Shown here: in pieces, positions 1 to 17,519 of the stretch
Layout: each line of letters starts with the position of its first letter
How positions within the stretch are numbered: the first letter of the stretch is position 1
DNA from: Cacajao melanocephalus
Taxonomy: Eukaryota; Chordata; Mammalia; Primates; Pitheciidae
Direction: 5' to 3'
Assembly: GCA_963573385.1 (NCBI GenBank)
Contig: CAUYLG010033147.1
Coordinates: forward strand, 43,960 to 107,959
Length of the DNA: 64,000 nucleotides
Translations under genes and position numbers: made by a program
Notes under the pieces: model-generated
The model's database searches: none
What the model was told of the DNA's origin: nothing
What the model saw: the letters and a program-made list of their open reading frames with translations, nothing else

Positions 1-14
1 AGGAAAGGCACTGT

Positions 15-250
15 CAAAAGTCAGTATAATAATCATGATAGGCAGAATGTCCACTACCAAATCCCTGGAACAAGTGAATGTTGCCTAACTCTCACATGGC
101 AAAAAGACTTTACAGGAGTGATTAAGATAGGAATCTTGAGATGGAGAGATTATCTTGACTGATCTGGGTGAATTCAGAACAATCCCAAGAGCCCTTATTA
201 AAAAAAAAAAAAAGAAAGAAAGAAAGGCAGGTCATTCAGATGAAGATGTG
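15..250 (+). repeat. Degraded interspersed repeat with A/GAAA tract
   Basis: Positions 60-205 resemble a common old human repeat in which a TGTGAATG-like stretch is followed by a GATTAAG / ATCTTGAGATGG-like stretch. I cannot name its family. A poly-A plus (GAAA)n tract follows at 199-226. Confidence 0.35.
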
Positions 251-365
251 ATGGCAGAAGGAAGAGTGAAACTTCTGACCTATGGAATAGTAAGATAAAA
301 TTTGTATCATTTAAGCCTCTAAGTTCATGGTAACTTAGGATAATAGCAATAGAAAATTAAGGTCC

Positions 366-565
366 TGGTAGTCAAGGACCTACCCTTTGAAATCAGACTA
401 CCTTGTCTTTAAACTAAGTCACAAAATTCCTGAGCATTACTTTCATCATCTATAAAATATGTTAGTAACAGCATTTCTTTAAAAGATTATGTTTAGGCTC
501 TAGTGAAATAACACATGTCTAATGCTTAGGACAGTATTCTGGCATAGTAAATGTTCAAATAAATA
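366..565 (+). repeat. MIR-like SINE relic
   Basis: The order of motifs fits a diverged MIR: a TCAGACT box, then a run matching 'tcatctataaaat', then a tail resembling 'ggcatagtaaatgttcaaataaat'. The copy is highly diverged. Confidence 0.45.
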
Positions 566-771
566 GGAAAGGAAACCAGATAACAAGTGCTTTTCAATAT
601 TGCTGTCTTTCACCTCCAGCTACAGAGCAGGAATTTTTAGACATTTGGATACCATGAATAATTATGAATAAGTATGGATGTGATTTCAACATATTTTAAT
701 TAAATCAATTTTACATGACATTTATTATGGATTTACATGAACAGCATAAGGCAGTTTAAAACAATAAATGT

Positions 772-1075
772 GGCTGAGTGCGGTGGCTCACCCCTGTAAT
801 CCCAGCATTTTGAAAGGCCAAGGTGGGCAGATCACCAGGTCAAGAGACAGAGACCATCCTGGCCAACATGGTGAAACTCCATCTCTACTAAAAATACAAA
901 AAAAAATTAGCTGGGCATGGTGGCACATGCCTGCAGTCCTAGCTACTCGGGAGGCAAAGGCAGCAGGATTGCTTGAACCCGTGAGGTGGAGGTTGCAGTG
1001 AGCCAAGATCACGCCACTGCACTCGGCCTGGCAACAGAGTGAGACTCCATCTCAAAGAAGATAAACAAAATAAAG
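772..1075 (+). mobile_element. Alu SINE, full length, sense
   Basis: A full dimeric Alu runs from the GGCTGAGTGCGGTGGCTC start, through the middle A-rich linker at 893-907, to an A-rich tail. A 10-bp target-site duplication, CAATAAATGT, flanks it at 762-771 and 1076-1085. The open reading frames on both strands here are Alu translations. Confidence 0.95.
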
Positions 1076-1089
1076 CAATAAATGTAATG

Positions 1090-3200
1090 CTCAGCAAAGG
1101 TTTAGTTCATGAAGATAACTATTTGTTTTCTAATTTGGAAAGGTATTGCTATTGTGAAGTATGCATTAGCTACAAATTCACTGTCCTAAGTTCTCCAACT
1201 CCTAAAATTGTCTCCAACTGACAACCTCAAAAGTTAATCACAGACATAGATTTGGCAGGCATCCCAGCACAGAAAAAAGGATGTATGGATTAAAACTACT
1301 TGCCATTCTGGTCACAAATAGCACACTAGCAACATGACAACCAAGAATTTTACATCAGAAAGAATCTATTGTTCTCTGAATTGCATTAAATGCTTGTGAT
1401 TAACTGACAGTACACCTTGACCACAGTCACAGATTTCATCTGAAAAATAAAACAATTAAAATTTGGGACAATATAGGAAGTCAAATAGAAAAAGAAAGAT
1501 CATAGTAAACATTTGTGTGAAAGCAAATCTTTGTTCGTGAACAGTTCATATATTTTTATTAAAACAAAGATTGTCAGTTTGTTTATGAATTACCACATAA
1601 TCTTGTTACATAAATTAAAACATTTTACTCATTTCATTGTAGTTCTAAGTTCACATTTCAAGATAGTTTAAAAACAGCTCTATTTGCATTCAAATAAATA
1701 CTCTCAAAGATTATAATAGTTTTTCCATGCTGAATTGTAATACTAACTGTAAATTTATATACTCAGACTTATGAAAAAAGGATCATATAACTATGATAGT
1801 AGCTAACATAATTTTAAAAATTATATTATGATATTAAACACACACCCCAAATACACTTGTTTTGTTTCCCTCTACCCCAGCAGAATGTTAAATACAACCA
1901 GGTGTCTATGATTCTTCATATAAGAACACTGATTTTAACACAAGAATATTAGAATATAGTAGACAAATATATTGCACAAATAAAAGACGATTGGGGAATT
2001 TTGTGTATCAGTTTAATATTTTTGTCTTGCACAATTCTGCATATTGCATTACACTGTCTCATTTTAATTCAGTTAAGGCAGCCTATGCTGCAGTTGTCTG
2101 TCCCTGATTATATGCAGGCTGCACACCAAAGTTTTCTGGCAATTATGAAGAGATGCTGAGAAGATTACCACAAGAACAACAAAGTGACCTCAGATATGAC
2201 CCAAATTCATTTAGATTGAAGGTCTGTTTATGAAATGTGAATCATTCTGTTTGGTTTTCTCTCAAAAGAGCTGGTCAGGCCTCATTAAAGAATCCTATAA
2301 GTAAATATGTTTCACACAACATAGAGTTTTGAATCAGATTATGATTTTAACATTATTTGCTCAATAACAAGAGGATTGGAATTGAGAGTCTTGCATCATT
2401 GCTAATGACAAGCAAAACAAATTTGGTACATGTGAAAATGTCAAAATTGCAAAAACAACAATCCAATGAGCATAAGAGACTTTTTAGCAAAGACTCTATT
2501 CACTCTTAAAACTTAAGAAATAAGTGTAATTCAGAGAAAAGGGTCATTACATATTCAGAACTTAATTTGGCATATTATAAATTACTGAAATAACTACAGA
2601 AGAATGTATATTAACACATAATGGGCTATCTAATTAAAAGGAAGAGTAGAAGGCTCAAATGATGTACCCAGGCTAAATACCTGTAATGTGAATTCCCTGT
2701 AGGTGTTAAGCCCATAGAAGTATTTTTACTCACAGTTCTTCCTTTGAGATAAAAAAGTGGTTGAAATTAAGCTATCGTGTAATATTTTACAATTGAAGAA
2801 ATCATTATAAATTGAAAGCAGACTAGTCAAATAATATGATGAAATGATGTATTAGTATTATTTCATGTTTACAAAGTATTTCCAAACATGAGAATTTGGT
2901 TATAATTAGAAATTTTAATGGAACACTCTACATAAGTAGATTCTCTGAATGAAACTTATAGTTCCTGGCAGGAAAGGACAGTGTTTTATCAACCTCTACG
3001 AATCAAATTTCTATCATAATGATTACCATAATGACTGGTAAACAGTTGATTCTCCAAAGATGTTTTAAATTTAATAAATACATAAATGGGCTCACCTTAT
3101 CTAGCAATGGAAAACATAAATAAATAAATACCCCAGATAACCTGGGTCAATTGAATAAGTTAATATTTCATGTAATCAATTAAAAAATTACAACTCAGAA
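1090..3200. other. AT-rich intronic sequence, no gene seen
   Basis: This is unique-looking AT-rich sequence with no recognisable exon or RNA gene. A short TAAA-type tract lies at 3115-3130. Confidence 0.6.
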
Positions 3201-3211
3201 AATAAAAAATT

Positions 3212-4705
<1,494 letters not shown>

Positions 4706-4718
4706 AAAAATAGTTCTA

Positions 4719-5030
4719 AACCAGACTCGGCGGCTCATGCCTGCAATTTTAGCATTTTGGGAGGCCGAGGCAGGCGGATCACAAGGTCAGGAGTTCAAGA
4801 CCAAGCCTGGCCAACATGGCAAAACTCTGTCTATACCAAAAATACAAAAATTAGCCTGGGCATGGTGGCACATGCCTGTAATCCCAGCTACCAGGGAGGC
4901 TGAGGCACGAGAATCCCTTGAACCTGGAGGCAGAGGTTGCAGTGGGCTGAGATTGCATCATTGCACTCCAGCCTGGGTGACAGAGCAAGACTCTGTCTCA
5001 AATAAATAAATAAATATAAATAAATAAAAT
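4719..5030 (+). mobile_element. Alu SINE, sense, with 13-bp target duplication
   Basis: A full Alu ends in an (AAAT)-type tail at 5000-5030. The 13-bp target-site duplication AAAAATAGTTCTA occurs at 4706-4718 and 5031-5043. Together with the antisense Alu at 5215 it forms an inverted pair. Confidence 0.96.
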
Positions 5031-5174
5031 AAAAATAGTTCTAGTCCTTAATTTTTAAATCCTTTTCCTGTGTAATAAAAGACTATAGTGTGCATTTAGA
5101 TGAAAGAATGTAAACAGTAATGTGGCACATTTAAAATAATTTTTAAAGCACATAAAATTTTGATCTAAAAATAA

Positions 5175-5524
<350 letters not shown>

Positions 5525-5525
5525 T

Positions 5526-6562
5526 AAAGGTTTTTTTTTTTTCTAGTTAAGTTGGAAAGTTGATTGAGGACCACACCATTCTCTGAGCTGGCTATGGATA
5601 ACTGAAGTCACTTATGCCTTTAAGGGATATCTATTCTCTTTATTTGTAAAATCAGGATGTGGTATTAAAATAGTTTGCATGCTTTATAAATAAACACTTC
5701 AATTTTCTCTGTTCTTTTTTTTCCAGGTTTCTTGGAGAACACAAAACCTAACCATCTCCTTTGTTCCAGGGGAGAACTGCATACACAAAAGCAAGGTGTG
5801 TGTCTGCTCCCAGAAATAGTGGTATCATAAAGGAGCTGATATCCTGTAGGTAGCAGAACAAAACTGGTTGATTTTATAGTTCTTCCTGAGTGAGAGACTC
5901 ACATTCACTGTGTTGTTTCAATCAGACTATCAGCATTTCATACACATACATACAATCAAACAGCATTCACTCGCTGATATCCCATTTCCTCACTTATATG
6001 GAAATATCACATATTCTTTGTATTATTGCTTTGGGAACAAGTGTATTATTATTGATGCTAGGTGGCAAATCCCTTGAGAAAATGATCCGGGGTTTATACA
6101 TCTTTTTACTACTCACAAGGCTCAGTAGTTGTACAAAGCTAATATTTGACAAATAGAAATGAACATACGACATTAAAGCCAAAATCCTCAGAAATATATT
6201 TGTGAAAATTGTTTTATTATTCATCACTTTAAATTACATTTTAACTCTTTGCTTTAATGTAAAAAATTGGATATAATGACATATCTAAAACATATAAGCT
6301 AAACAGCAAATACTAAACAATAATGCTCATTTCTTTGTGACAAATATAACCATATTTATAATATGCATACATGTACGCATATATGAGTAAATTAGATTAC
6401 AGACAAATACAACACACTAAGCCCTAGGATCTTTCCAAGACTGATAATTTAAAATAATACTATTAAGAAGGTTTTAGATTGTTTCTAAAACCAGTTTGGG
6501 AGACATCATATATTAAGCTGTTTAAAGTTATCCAACTTGAAAAACCACACAATAAATTAATT
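5526..6562. other. AT-rich intronic sequence, no gene seen
   Basis: A pyrimidine tract ending in CCAG at about 5712-5726 looks like a plus-strand splice acceptor, but no coding exon follows. I recognise nothing else. Confidence 0.5.
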
Positions 6563-6577
6563 TTAACATTCCTTCTT

Positions 6578-6876
6578 TTTTTTTTTTTTTTTTTGAAACA
6601 GAGTCTCAATCTGTCACCCAGGCTGGAGTGCAGTGGCGCAATCTCAGCTCACTGAAAACTCCACCTCCTGGGTTCAAGTGATTCTCCTGCCTCAGTCTCC
6701 CAAGTAGTTGTAATTATAGGTGCCCACCACCACGCCCAGCTAATTTTTGTACTTTTAGTGGAGACAGGGTCTCACCATGTTGGCCACGCTTGTCTGGAAC
6801 TCCTGACCTCAAGTGATCTGTCTGCCTCAGCCTCCCAAAATGCTGGGATTTGAGGCATGAGCCACAGTGCCTGGCC
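6578..6876 (-). mobile_element. Alu SINE, antisense
   Basis: A T-run to 6594 is followed by the Alu reverse complement and ends at GCCTGGCC. Near-identical 15-bp flanks lie at 6563-6577 and 6877-6891 (TTAA..TTCCTTCTT). Confidence 0.95.
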
Positions 6877-6891
6877 TTAATGTTCCTTCTT

Positions 6892-8414
6892 AATAACTAG
6901 TACAGTTGCCTCATTTCCTAATAAGAATTATACTACATCCTAGCTTATTCCTTTCTCAGTCAACTCAAAATTAAATGTAACTTCAATGGAGTAAAACAGC
7001 CAGTTTGGATTTTTGCATCAGTTATCTTTCTTACTTCCCATGTTCTTAATTAGGTATAAAGCATACTGTTGTATAGATGTCTTTCAGAGTATGACCACGT
7101 ATATATTTTCACATTTTCAGACTATTAACTTATTTTAAAGTAAATTAAGTATGTAGTAATATTTTACGTAAAATCAAATACATGCTTACAGTGGCTGATT
7201 TCTTCTACTCTAACTTTTACTATGCTATGCCTCTGTTATTGCTGCTTTTGTTATTTAATTATTTTAAGATACGCCTATCACAATCACTTTTTACCATCCT
7301 CACCTTTTTGTGTTAAAACTAAAATGCCTAGAACTGAAAAGAGATAATAAAGTTTTAATATTCATTTCACCAAAGTGAAACACTAAAAAAATTACTCAAT
7401 TATTATTACTGTATAATATTACATAAACACAAATGGACTATTTAAATTAAATTATGCTAAAATAATTTGCAATTATTTTAATCGATTGTTACACATGTTT
7501 TAATCTCCTCTTTAGATACAGAGGGTGCTCACAAAGAATTAACCTGGGTGTAAGGATAACTAGTATAACAGTTTTAGCAATAAAATAATTCAAATAAGGT
7601 TTATCTGGTAGTACCATTTGAAAATCCATTTCCTATTTTTATAACAAAAATCAATTCTACTGTAAAGTATATAAAGCCATGCAAAAATTGAAATAATTTA
7701 GTTAGGCAGGACATAAGCATAACTAAAGTTATACACAGACAGTCTTCTATTCTGACTGATTCTGACTATTATGTTTACTTGCTGCCTTCTCTAGAAATCT
7801 AGAAGTATTGAGAAGGAGAGTGTTGTATATATTCCTCATTAAGTTTTAAGTAAACTACTACGTTAATATAAATAAAGAAGAAAATGGGTTTAATTTTTTA
7901 AGTATGTATTTTTTAAAAAGCTTGGATACAACTTATTTTTATCTTCAACTAAATTATTTTAATTAGTTAAAACTGTATGTGTATCTTTAAAGTCTTTACA
8001 AAACTACATTCTATGACATTTATCAGTATATGGTCATTTATAAGAGCCATCACAGCTAGATATTTGTTTAACTATATATAAACCAAATTTCTTGTGTTAA
8101 AATTTTAAATCTCTTCTTTAATATAAGTATAAATAACAGTATCAGAGCATCATCTACTTATTTTTTCAACAACTATTTACCGAGTATCTACTATGTGCAT
8201 GACATAAAACTTCTGTGCGTAAAAAGCTTAGAGCGTAAGAAGCTTAGAATCAATTATAGGACAAGATTAATAAAATTTAAAAACCCTAACACTGGATTGT
8301 ATGAGATTACATGTTCAAATAAGCAGTACTAATCTTTGTATTAGTAGTTCATAAGAGATAGAGAAATATGGTTTAAAATGTCTAAGAAGGGTTTTTAAAA
8401 ATTAAGTATGGCTT
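6892..8414. other. AT-rich intronic sequence with a possible L2 scrap
   Basis: No gene was seen. At about 8160-8210 there is a 'tatttaccgagtatctactatgtgc' type stretch typical of an L2 or MIR end. The rest is low-complexity AT-rich DNA. Confidence 0.45.
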
Positions 8415-8910
8415 TGTTGGGAATAACAGCTGAGTCGCAAAGAGAATGAGTACTCAAGGATTTCTCAGCAAAGCAAATTTACTTCTGCAGAAGGGTGCTG
8501 CTCACACTTCTGGCCACTGGGAGAGCACACCAAACAAAGAAGAGAAGGAGTTTTTATCCCTAACATAGTTAGTCCCGGCTTCTGTGTCTTGTGCCCATTG
8601 GCTGGGGTCAGACTGCACAATCTAAACCGATCTCAATTGGTGATTTCAAATAGAGCAGGGGTGTGGGTTACAGCAGCAGAAGGGGCAGTTTCCATGTGGG
8701 ATGAACAGTTACAGAGTGGATAGCCAAGGGTGAAGAGGACTTTTTTGCAAATAAGGAACAGATGTGGGCCACAGATTAGGACTGGTGGGAGCAGTTGTTT
8801 ATGAAGTGGGTAACTAGGAGCAAAGAGGTACAAAGAAGTTGACCTTAAGAACAAAGAACAAGGAAGTTAAGCAAGCTGAACCTTTGAAGAGGAACTTACT
8901 GTATCTAACA
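8415..8910 (-). mobile_element. Solo LTR, ERV1 class (LTR8-like), antisense
   Basis: Read on the minus strand, it starts TGTTAGATACAG at 8910 and ends CCCAACA at 8415, giving the TG...CA ends of an LTR. It shares its head (ATACAGT..TCTCTTCAAAG) and a 'tttaga(t/c)tgtgcagtc' block with the LTR at 23224-23809, so the two belong to one family or sister families. No matching 4-bp target duplication is visible. The LTR8 name is from memory. Confidence 0.7.
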
Positions 8911-10260
8911 CCGTGAGCTTGGTTTTATATGGTAAACTGAGGTAAATGAATAGATTAAAAAATACCAGCCTGTGAAAGATAAAAAAGCTACCTTTAAAAA
9001 ATTATTCTAGAATTGCAAGTTGGGAATCAAATCAATCCTTCCAGTTTTTATAAACATAATAATCACCATTTACTCAATTTTCTCTCCTATTGTTTCTATT
9101 TCTTTCTTACATGTCTATATATTGAGTCTTTCTCACTCTCTAAACAAGTTCTTTAAAGCTTGTTTCTCCTGGCTTTCCATGGAAGTGAACTAAGCTACTC
9201 ATTGCTTGATGGGGTCTGCAAAAGCTGAGAACCAAAAAGTCATCATCAACTTTGCTTTTCACAGCACACTTTAAAATAGAGCATGGCCCAATAGATAGCC
9301 TTGAATGCTGGGCTTTTAAAGTAAAAACCTATGCTCTTGAATGAGATGAATGTTTTCTTAATAAGGATCCCTTTAAATATCAATAACTAAATGGCTCATA
9401 ACAAAGAGTTTACAAAAAATAATGATCCATAGAAAAAGAAAGCATCTACTTAAGAATAGCTTCCCATTTCGTTAAAGAGAAGAATGCAATAAATTGCTGG
9501 GAAAGATGAAAGCAGAAGACCATCAAGTGTCTCTTAGCATACTATCTTTTCCTTTCTTGTGTTGTAATTCTCTGTGGGACCCAGGAGACAACTGGCCAAC
9601 CTACCTTACCAACCCTACTGCCACAATCTTTACTATCACCACCACAGAAAGATCTGAGAGATAAATGGACTTTGTCTTTGCAAGCATGGATGGTACTCTA
9701 GAATGACTGGCTACCAGAGGGTATAAAGAGAGGAAAGTCTATTTGGCCACCGAGAGCCTAAGTTTTCTTTCTCCCCTTTGTCTTTACTTCATCTATTATA
9801 AGGTGGAAGATATTTAAAAAGTGTTCCTATAATACCTTTAATAGGATGAATATATTAGAAGAGAATATATTGTTACTGAACTAGAGGGCGTATCACTAGA
9901 GCTTGAATCAGGAAACCTAGTAACACAGGTTATGGGTGGAATTCCAGCAGACAAGTCACTAGGGAAAACCTGCTGAGCCTCTGAGCATGACCGAGTCACT
10001 GGGAGCTGAGGTGGAGCCTTATTTAGAATTGTGGAAACATCTGTGCTGTGATCATGCTGTGAAATACCACGAGCACAGACACTGCCCAAAGTGGAGGCAC
10101 AATCAAGATCTACAAGTGAGTTAAGGATGAAGAGAAGTGGAGAAAAATAATGGCAGTAAAGCTTATAAGATTCCACAAGAGCCCAGACAACAGTTTAAGT
10201 AAAGTGAGGGAAGAAAGGGAAAGTCCTTGAGAGTGGCGGAGAGCCCTGAGAGGAAAAATG
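8911..10260. other. Intronic sequence, no gene seen
   Basis: Base composition rises around 9540-10240, but I could not assign the stretch to a repeat family or an exon. The minus-strand frame at 9838-10176 shows no recognisable domain. Confidence 0.45.
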
Positions 10261-10266
10261 AACTTT

Positions 10267-10600
10267 GGCTGGTAGAGCGCGGTGGCTCATGCCTATAATC
10301 CCAGCACTTTGGGAGGCTGACACAGGCAAATTACCTGAGGTCAGGAGTTTGAGACCATCCTAGCAAACAAGGTGATACCCCATCTCTACTAAAAATACAA
10401 AAATTAGCAAGGTGTGGTGGTGGGTGCCAGTAATCCAGGCTACTTGGGAGGCTGAGGCAGGAGAAGCACTTGAACCCAGGAGGCGGAGGTTGCAGAGAGC
10501 TGAGATCAACGCCACTGCACTCAAGCACAGGCAACAGAGCAAGACTACATTTAAGAAAAAAAAAGAAAGAAAGAAAGTAAACGAAAAAAAGAAAAGAAAC
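10267..10600 (+). mobile_element. Alu SINE, sense
   Basis: A full Alu carries a long A/GAAA tail at 10554-10600. AACTTTG occurs at 10261-10267 and again at 10601-10607, which is consistent with the target duplication. Confidence 0.94.
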
Positions 10601-11114
10601 AACTTTGTACTGGATTCAGGGTTTATGCAGATGGTCAGTCAATAAACAGTGATTACCCTCAGTTCCACATTCTGACTCAGCTATGAAGCCCTGCACCATG
10701 ATGGCACCCAACTAACGTCACAGAGAAGCAGAAAGATTCAAGACACCATAAACCCCACAAAGGCCAAACTTACCAGCTGGCATTGGCACTTAGTGAAGTA
10801 TGGGAAAACCAAACAGAATGGATTCAATGGCAGAGTGGTAATGTAACTTTCCGAAGCTAGTAACTACCTCAAGATAAACATTCTGATATTTTACCAGAAT
10901 ACTGTTTTTCATACATTCAAATTTTCTTTGAATATTATTAAAGGAGGCTTAGTAAATAAATAATAAAAAAGTAGGTAATTATAAATTGGCCCTATTGTAA
11001 TATTAAGGAAAATAGCCAATATTAATAGGATATTTTGTGAATAGTACTAATATTATTATCCTCATTCTATGGATGAAAAAATAAAGGAATACTCTTAATA
11101 TTCTTTTCTTAATA

Positions 11115-11625
<511 letters not shown>

Positions 11626-11639
11626 TTTTTTGTTTGGGT

Positions 11640-13153
11640 AAAAACAAAGAAAGAAAAAAAACTGAATCACTTGCAGAACACCTCACATCCAGCAAGTGGA
11701 TGAGCAAGATTTATATGCAAATCTGCCAGATCTCAATTACGTGCTGTTTAATCATCATACAACCTATGGCATGGAAGAATGTTTTGAAGGTTCAAAGTGT
11801 TTGCATGTCTACAAATAAAAATATTTTTTGTGGATATAATTATCAAAAAGTTTGCTTTGAAGCTGAAGGGAAAATATTTAAATATTTAGGTATACAGAGC
11901 AGGCTTCACTGAACATGGAACAGAATTGGGAACAAATCAGACACACTGAATTATTTGCTGAAGAAATTATTTAGGCCACAGAATCCAAATTTATTCACAG
12001 GAAACCACTAGCAACTTGTGCATGGGAAAGTGTTTCACCCCAGCACTAAGCAGCCATTGACCTCAATGCCTGGAACTGCCATGTGCTGGCACGAATCCAT
12101 TTAGTACCCAACCATTCAGCCAGAATGCTTCAATGACCAGCCACGTGACATGAATTCTGAAAACCTCAGAAACAATTTTGACTGGTGTCACCAATCTATA
12201 AGAAGTAAAAGTAAATCAAAGAATTGTTTTAAAATGGAACTATTCAATGCTAGAGATAAAAAAAAGGAAAGCTCCCATTTAAATATTTTTATTTCCATTA
12301 AACCATAAACCTGCCAGCAATAAAGTTACTAGAAACTCTCTAATTTGAACATTCTTATTTTGCTGAAAATAAGTGCACTTAGTTGTCCTGAGTACCTGAA
12401 AATATGGAAATGCTTCATATGAAAAACAGAGCCAACATACCTCACAAAAGCTCTTTACACAAATGAAATTTGTTCTCTGTCAACAGAAATAGAAGCAGAT
12501 TATCTATTTAGTAATTCTCAAAAGGGACACGACAATCAACCACCACTGAAATACAAGAGAATATGCATCTACAATTTTATGATCCAGTACTTACTGTGAT
12601 ATTACAAATATGTTAAATTTGTTCAGCGGCACTGTAACAAGAAGTGTTATAATTCAGTTGTGCAGTCCAATGTAAAAGAAAGTATAACACCATTAGAAAC
12701 TTAGCAGCCTTCGTCTCTTTAATTACAAACTGGAGAAACTGAAATGAAGAATTCAAGTCTGTGCATGCATTCAATAACATTCCCTGAGCTGGAACCAAAA
12801 CACTCATACTCCAAATGCCGATTTTATCTATATTCATTGACTATGTTTTGATGGAAAATATCATCAATTATGGATACTTGTGTGTTGGGAGTTTCTTTTA
12901 AAAAAAAAGGCGGATGGGGGGAGAGGTGTTTAGCTCTTAGGTTTGTGTAACAAGGAGATGGCAGATATTGTTTTGTAGTCTTGAAAAATTAAACACTGGC
13001 TAATTAGTCTTCAGTTATATGAAGCATGAATAATGAGTCTGATGTTTTAGAATTGAGTACACTTTCTTCTTAAAAGCAAAAATCAGCAAAGTACTAATAA
13101 CTTGAAATATTCACGAATTTCGGCACTAATGAAACTAAGGAAACAAATATAGC
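11640..13153. other. Intronic sequence, no gene seen
   Basis: I recognise no repeat or exon in this interval. It is moderately AT-rich and unique-looking. Confidence 0.5.
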
Positions 13154-13196
13154 AAACATTTTGATACAGCATTGAAACATTTTGATACAGCATAGA
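13154..13196. repeat. 21-bp imperfect tandem duplication
   Basis: ACATTTTGATACAGCAT occurs twice in direct tandem, at about 13155 and 13176. A few bases differ at the unit junction. Confidence 0.85.
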
Positions 13197-13216
13197 ATGG
13201 CTTCCCAAAGTTCCTG

Positions 13217-13320
13217 TGTGCATATATATTTAATATATGTATGTGTGTATATGTATATATACATACACACAAATATATATACACACACATATACACAGAC
13301 CTACACAAACAAATATGTAT
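13217..13320. repeat. Alternating purine-pyrimidine (TA/TG/CA) tract
   Basis: TATATA, TGTATG and ACACAC runs change from TG-rich to CA-rich across a TATATA centre near 13258. The tract is therefore partly self-complementary. Confidence 0.8.
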
Positions 13321-13974
13321 TTTATATAAATTTTAAAAATGTGTTTTACATAAAATTTTATAGATTTGGCTATTTCAAGAAAACAGTGTTAGTACAAGTA
13401 CCTGGCAAAGAAAAAGAAGAACTGCTATTCTAAAAAGGAGAGATTACAGAGCATGTGCATAGTTTCATACACCAAGTGCTTCAATCAATGATTGTGTATT
13501 ACCCTAACTTTTAATTCACTGTGAAGCTTCTGGAAGAAATCAAAAGTGAGGAATAGGTATAGCTCACCACTTGGTCATGGCATGCACCCTGAGTAGTGAG
13601 TCTACATAATCAACCATGCTTCAATATTTAACTTGCCTCATCAGTCTATTTCAAATCAACACTCCTAGATTCCAGTTACAACATCTCCCTCTACAGAGGA
13701 TCCTGGTTTCCATGTCTATTTTTAACCAACTCTTCCTCTTCCAAAAACAAAAAGGAATATGTTCCTAAGCCTCCTTACACTTGAAAATGCTATTCTCCTA
13801 CCTACTCTAGAAAAGAATATAAAACCAATAAAAATATTTGCCTTGAAATATTTTATCTTCTTTTATATTATAAGCTTCTGGAGGACTAGTCAAGTATATG
13901 CAATTTGGTTTCTTCACCAAATCTATTACACTTCTCCTGCCACACTTTGACTGTAGTCCCTAAGCACTGCGTAG

Positions 13975-14160
13975 TGGGAGGCACTCAGGTCTTCAAAGCC
14001 AAAGCCTGAGTTCAAACCCCACCTTAGCCACTTCATAGCTATGTGACCTGAGGCAAATTACTTTATCACTCTGTCCATAATTTCCTTATTTGTAAAAATT
14101 TTTTTAATAATAATAATCTGTATGCAGATACAGGTATTAAATAAGCTCAAGCATAATAGC
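13975..14160 (+). repeat. MIR SINE relic
   Basis: It shows 'gagttcaaacccca', 'ccacttcatagctatgtgacct', 'gcaaattactt' and a 'tttgtaaaa..aataataat' tail. This is the classic MIR order and is well preserved. A poly-T run follows at 14161-14177. Confidence 0.8.
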
Positions 14161-14283
14161 TTTTTTTTTTTTTTTTTGGAAAGTGCCCAGAACACAGCCT
14201 GTTCACAAAGCAAGTTAATATTCTTACCTTATCATTCTTAAACTTAACAAAAGTAAAACTATGCACAATGCTAATGGTTTTCT

Positions 14284-14465
14284 TTTACGACAGCTTGGCT
14301 GGGAGAAGACAACTCTTTCTACCAGTCAGACTGAGTTCAAATCCCAACTTTGCCACTGAACAGTGTTGTCAGTTAGGGAAATCATCTAAACTCTTTAAAA
14401 TCGCATTAGCTCATCTATAAAAGATAATTAATCTCAAAAGTTTGGAGAATCATGAGAGATCACAC
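14284..14465 (+). repeat. Second MIR SINE relic
   Basis: It shows 'gttcaaatcccaactttgccact', then 'catctataaaagataat'. It has the same orientation as the MIR about 300 bp upstream. Confidence 0.7.
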
Positions 14466-15049
14466 ATACAATGCACATAAATATAGTATACTCTAAGGAC
14501 TTTATTAATATTGGCTTTGATATTGTTTGCATTCTTTGTCAAAAACAGTCTTTTCAACATTCCTGTGGTAGGCACCTTTGAATACAATATTCTCACTCCT
14601 ACATTCTTCCTTGCAAGATGGACACCTGATTTGATTGGCCAGTCATGTACTTCAAGGGATGCAGATCTTCTCATCAGCAAACAAGAGCTGATTCAGCAAT
14701 GGAAATCATGTTAATGTCATTCTCCTCACCAGCCATTAATTTAGGATTGATCATATGAAATGACTGTAGGTAGTAAGTATTGAGGGAAGTTGGCTAGACA
14801 ACAAAGGGTAGGAGAATTTTTCCTCCAAAGAAAATCAATTAAAGAAATACAGCATACCTTGGAGATACTGCCAGTTTGGTTCCAGAATATCACAATAAAT
14901 TAAATAACACATTTTTTGCGGCTTTCCAAGGCATGTAAAGGTTATGTTTATTATACTACAGACTATTAATTGTGTAACAGAACCATGTCTACAAATGTGC
15001 ATACATTAATTTAAAAATGTTTTATTGCTAAAATAAAAGAGTTAAGGAT

Positions 15050-17093
<2,044 letters not shown>

Positions 17094-17519
17094 TGTAGGG
17101 TTAATTAATTGGCCTAATTTCAATATTGTTGTGTCTCAGGGAATGGGAGGCTCTGAAGACAGGGAGAAACACCAGGAGACAGCCAGTCAGTGGAGCAGTC
17201 AGAATACACAACTTTTATAAATTAAGTTTGTCATTATTTGGGTGTGCTTTATGGTGCCCTAAAATAACTACAAGTGTAACATCAAAGATCAATGATAACG
17301 GATGACCATAAAGACATAATAATAATAAAATGTTTGAAATATTGCCAGAGTTACCTAAATGTGACACAGAGACCCAAGGACAGCACGTGTTGTTAGAAAA
17401 ATGAGGCCAGTAGATTTGCTTGACACAGGGTTGCCACAGACATTCAATTTGTAAAAAATGCAGTATCTGTGAAATGCAATAAAGGGAAACAAAATAAAAT
17501 AAACTGCACCTATATTTCT

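Noticed and set aside
5705..5810. Pyrimidine tract ending CCAG with a following open stretch, considered as an exon
   Set aside because: It is on the strand opposite to NCAM2, with no coding homology and no clear donor.
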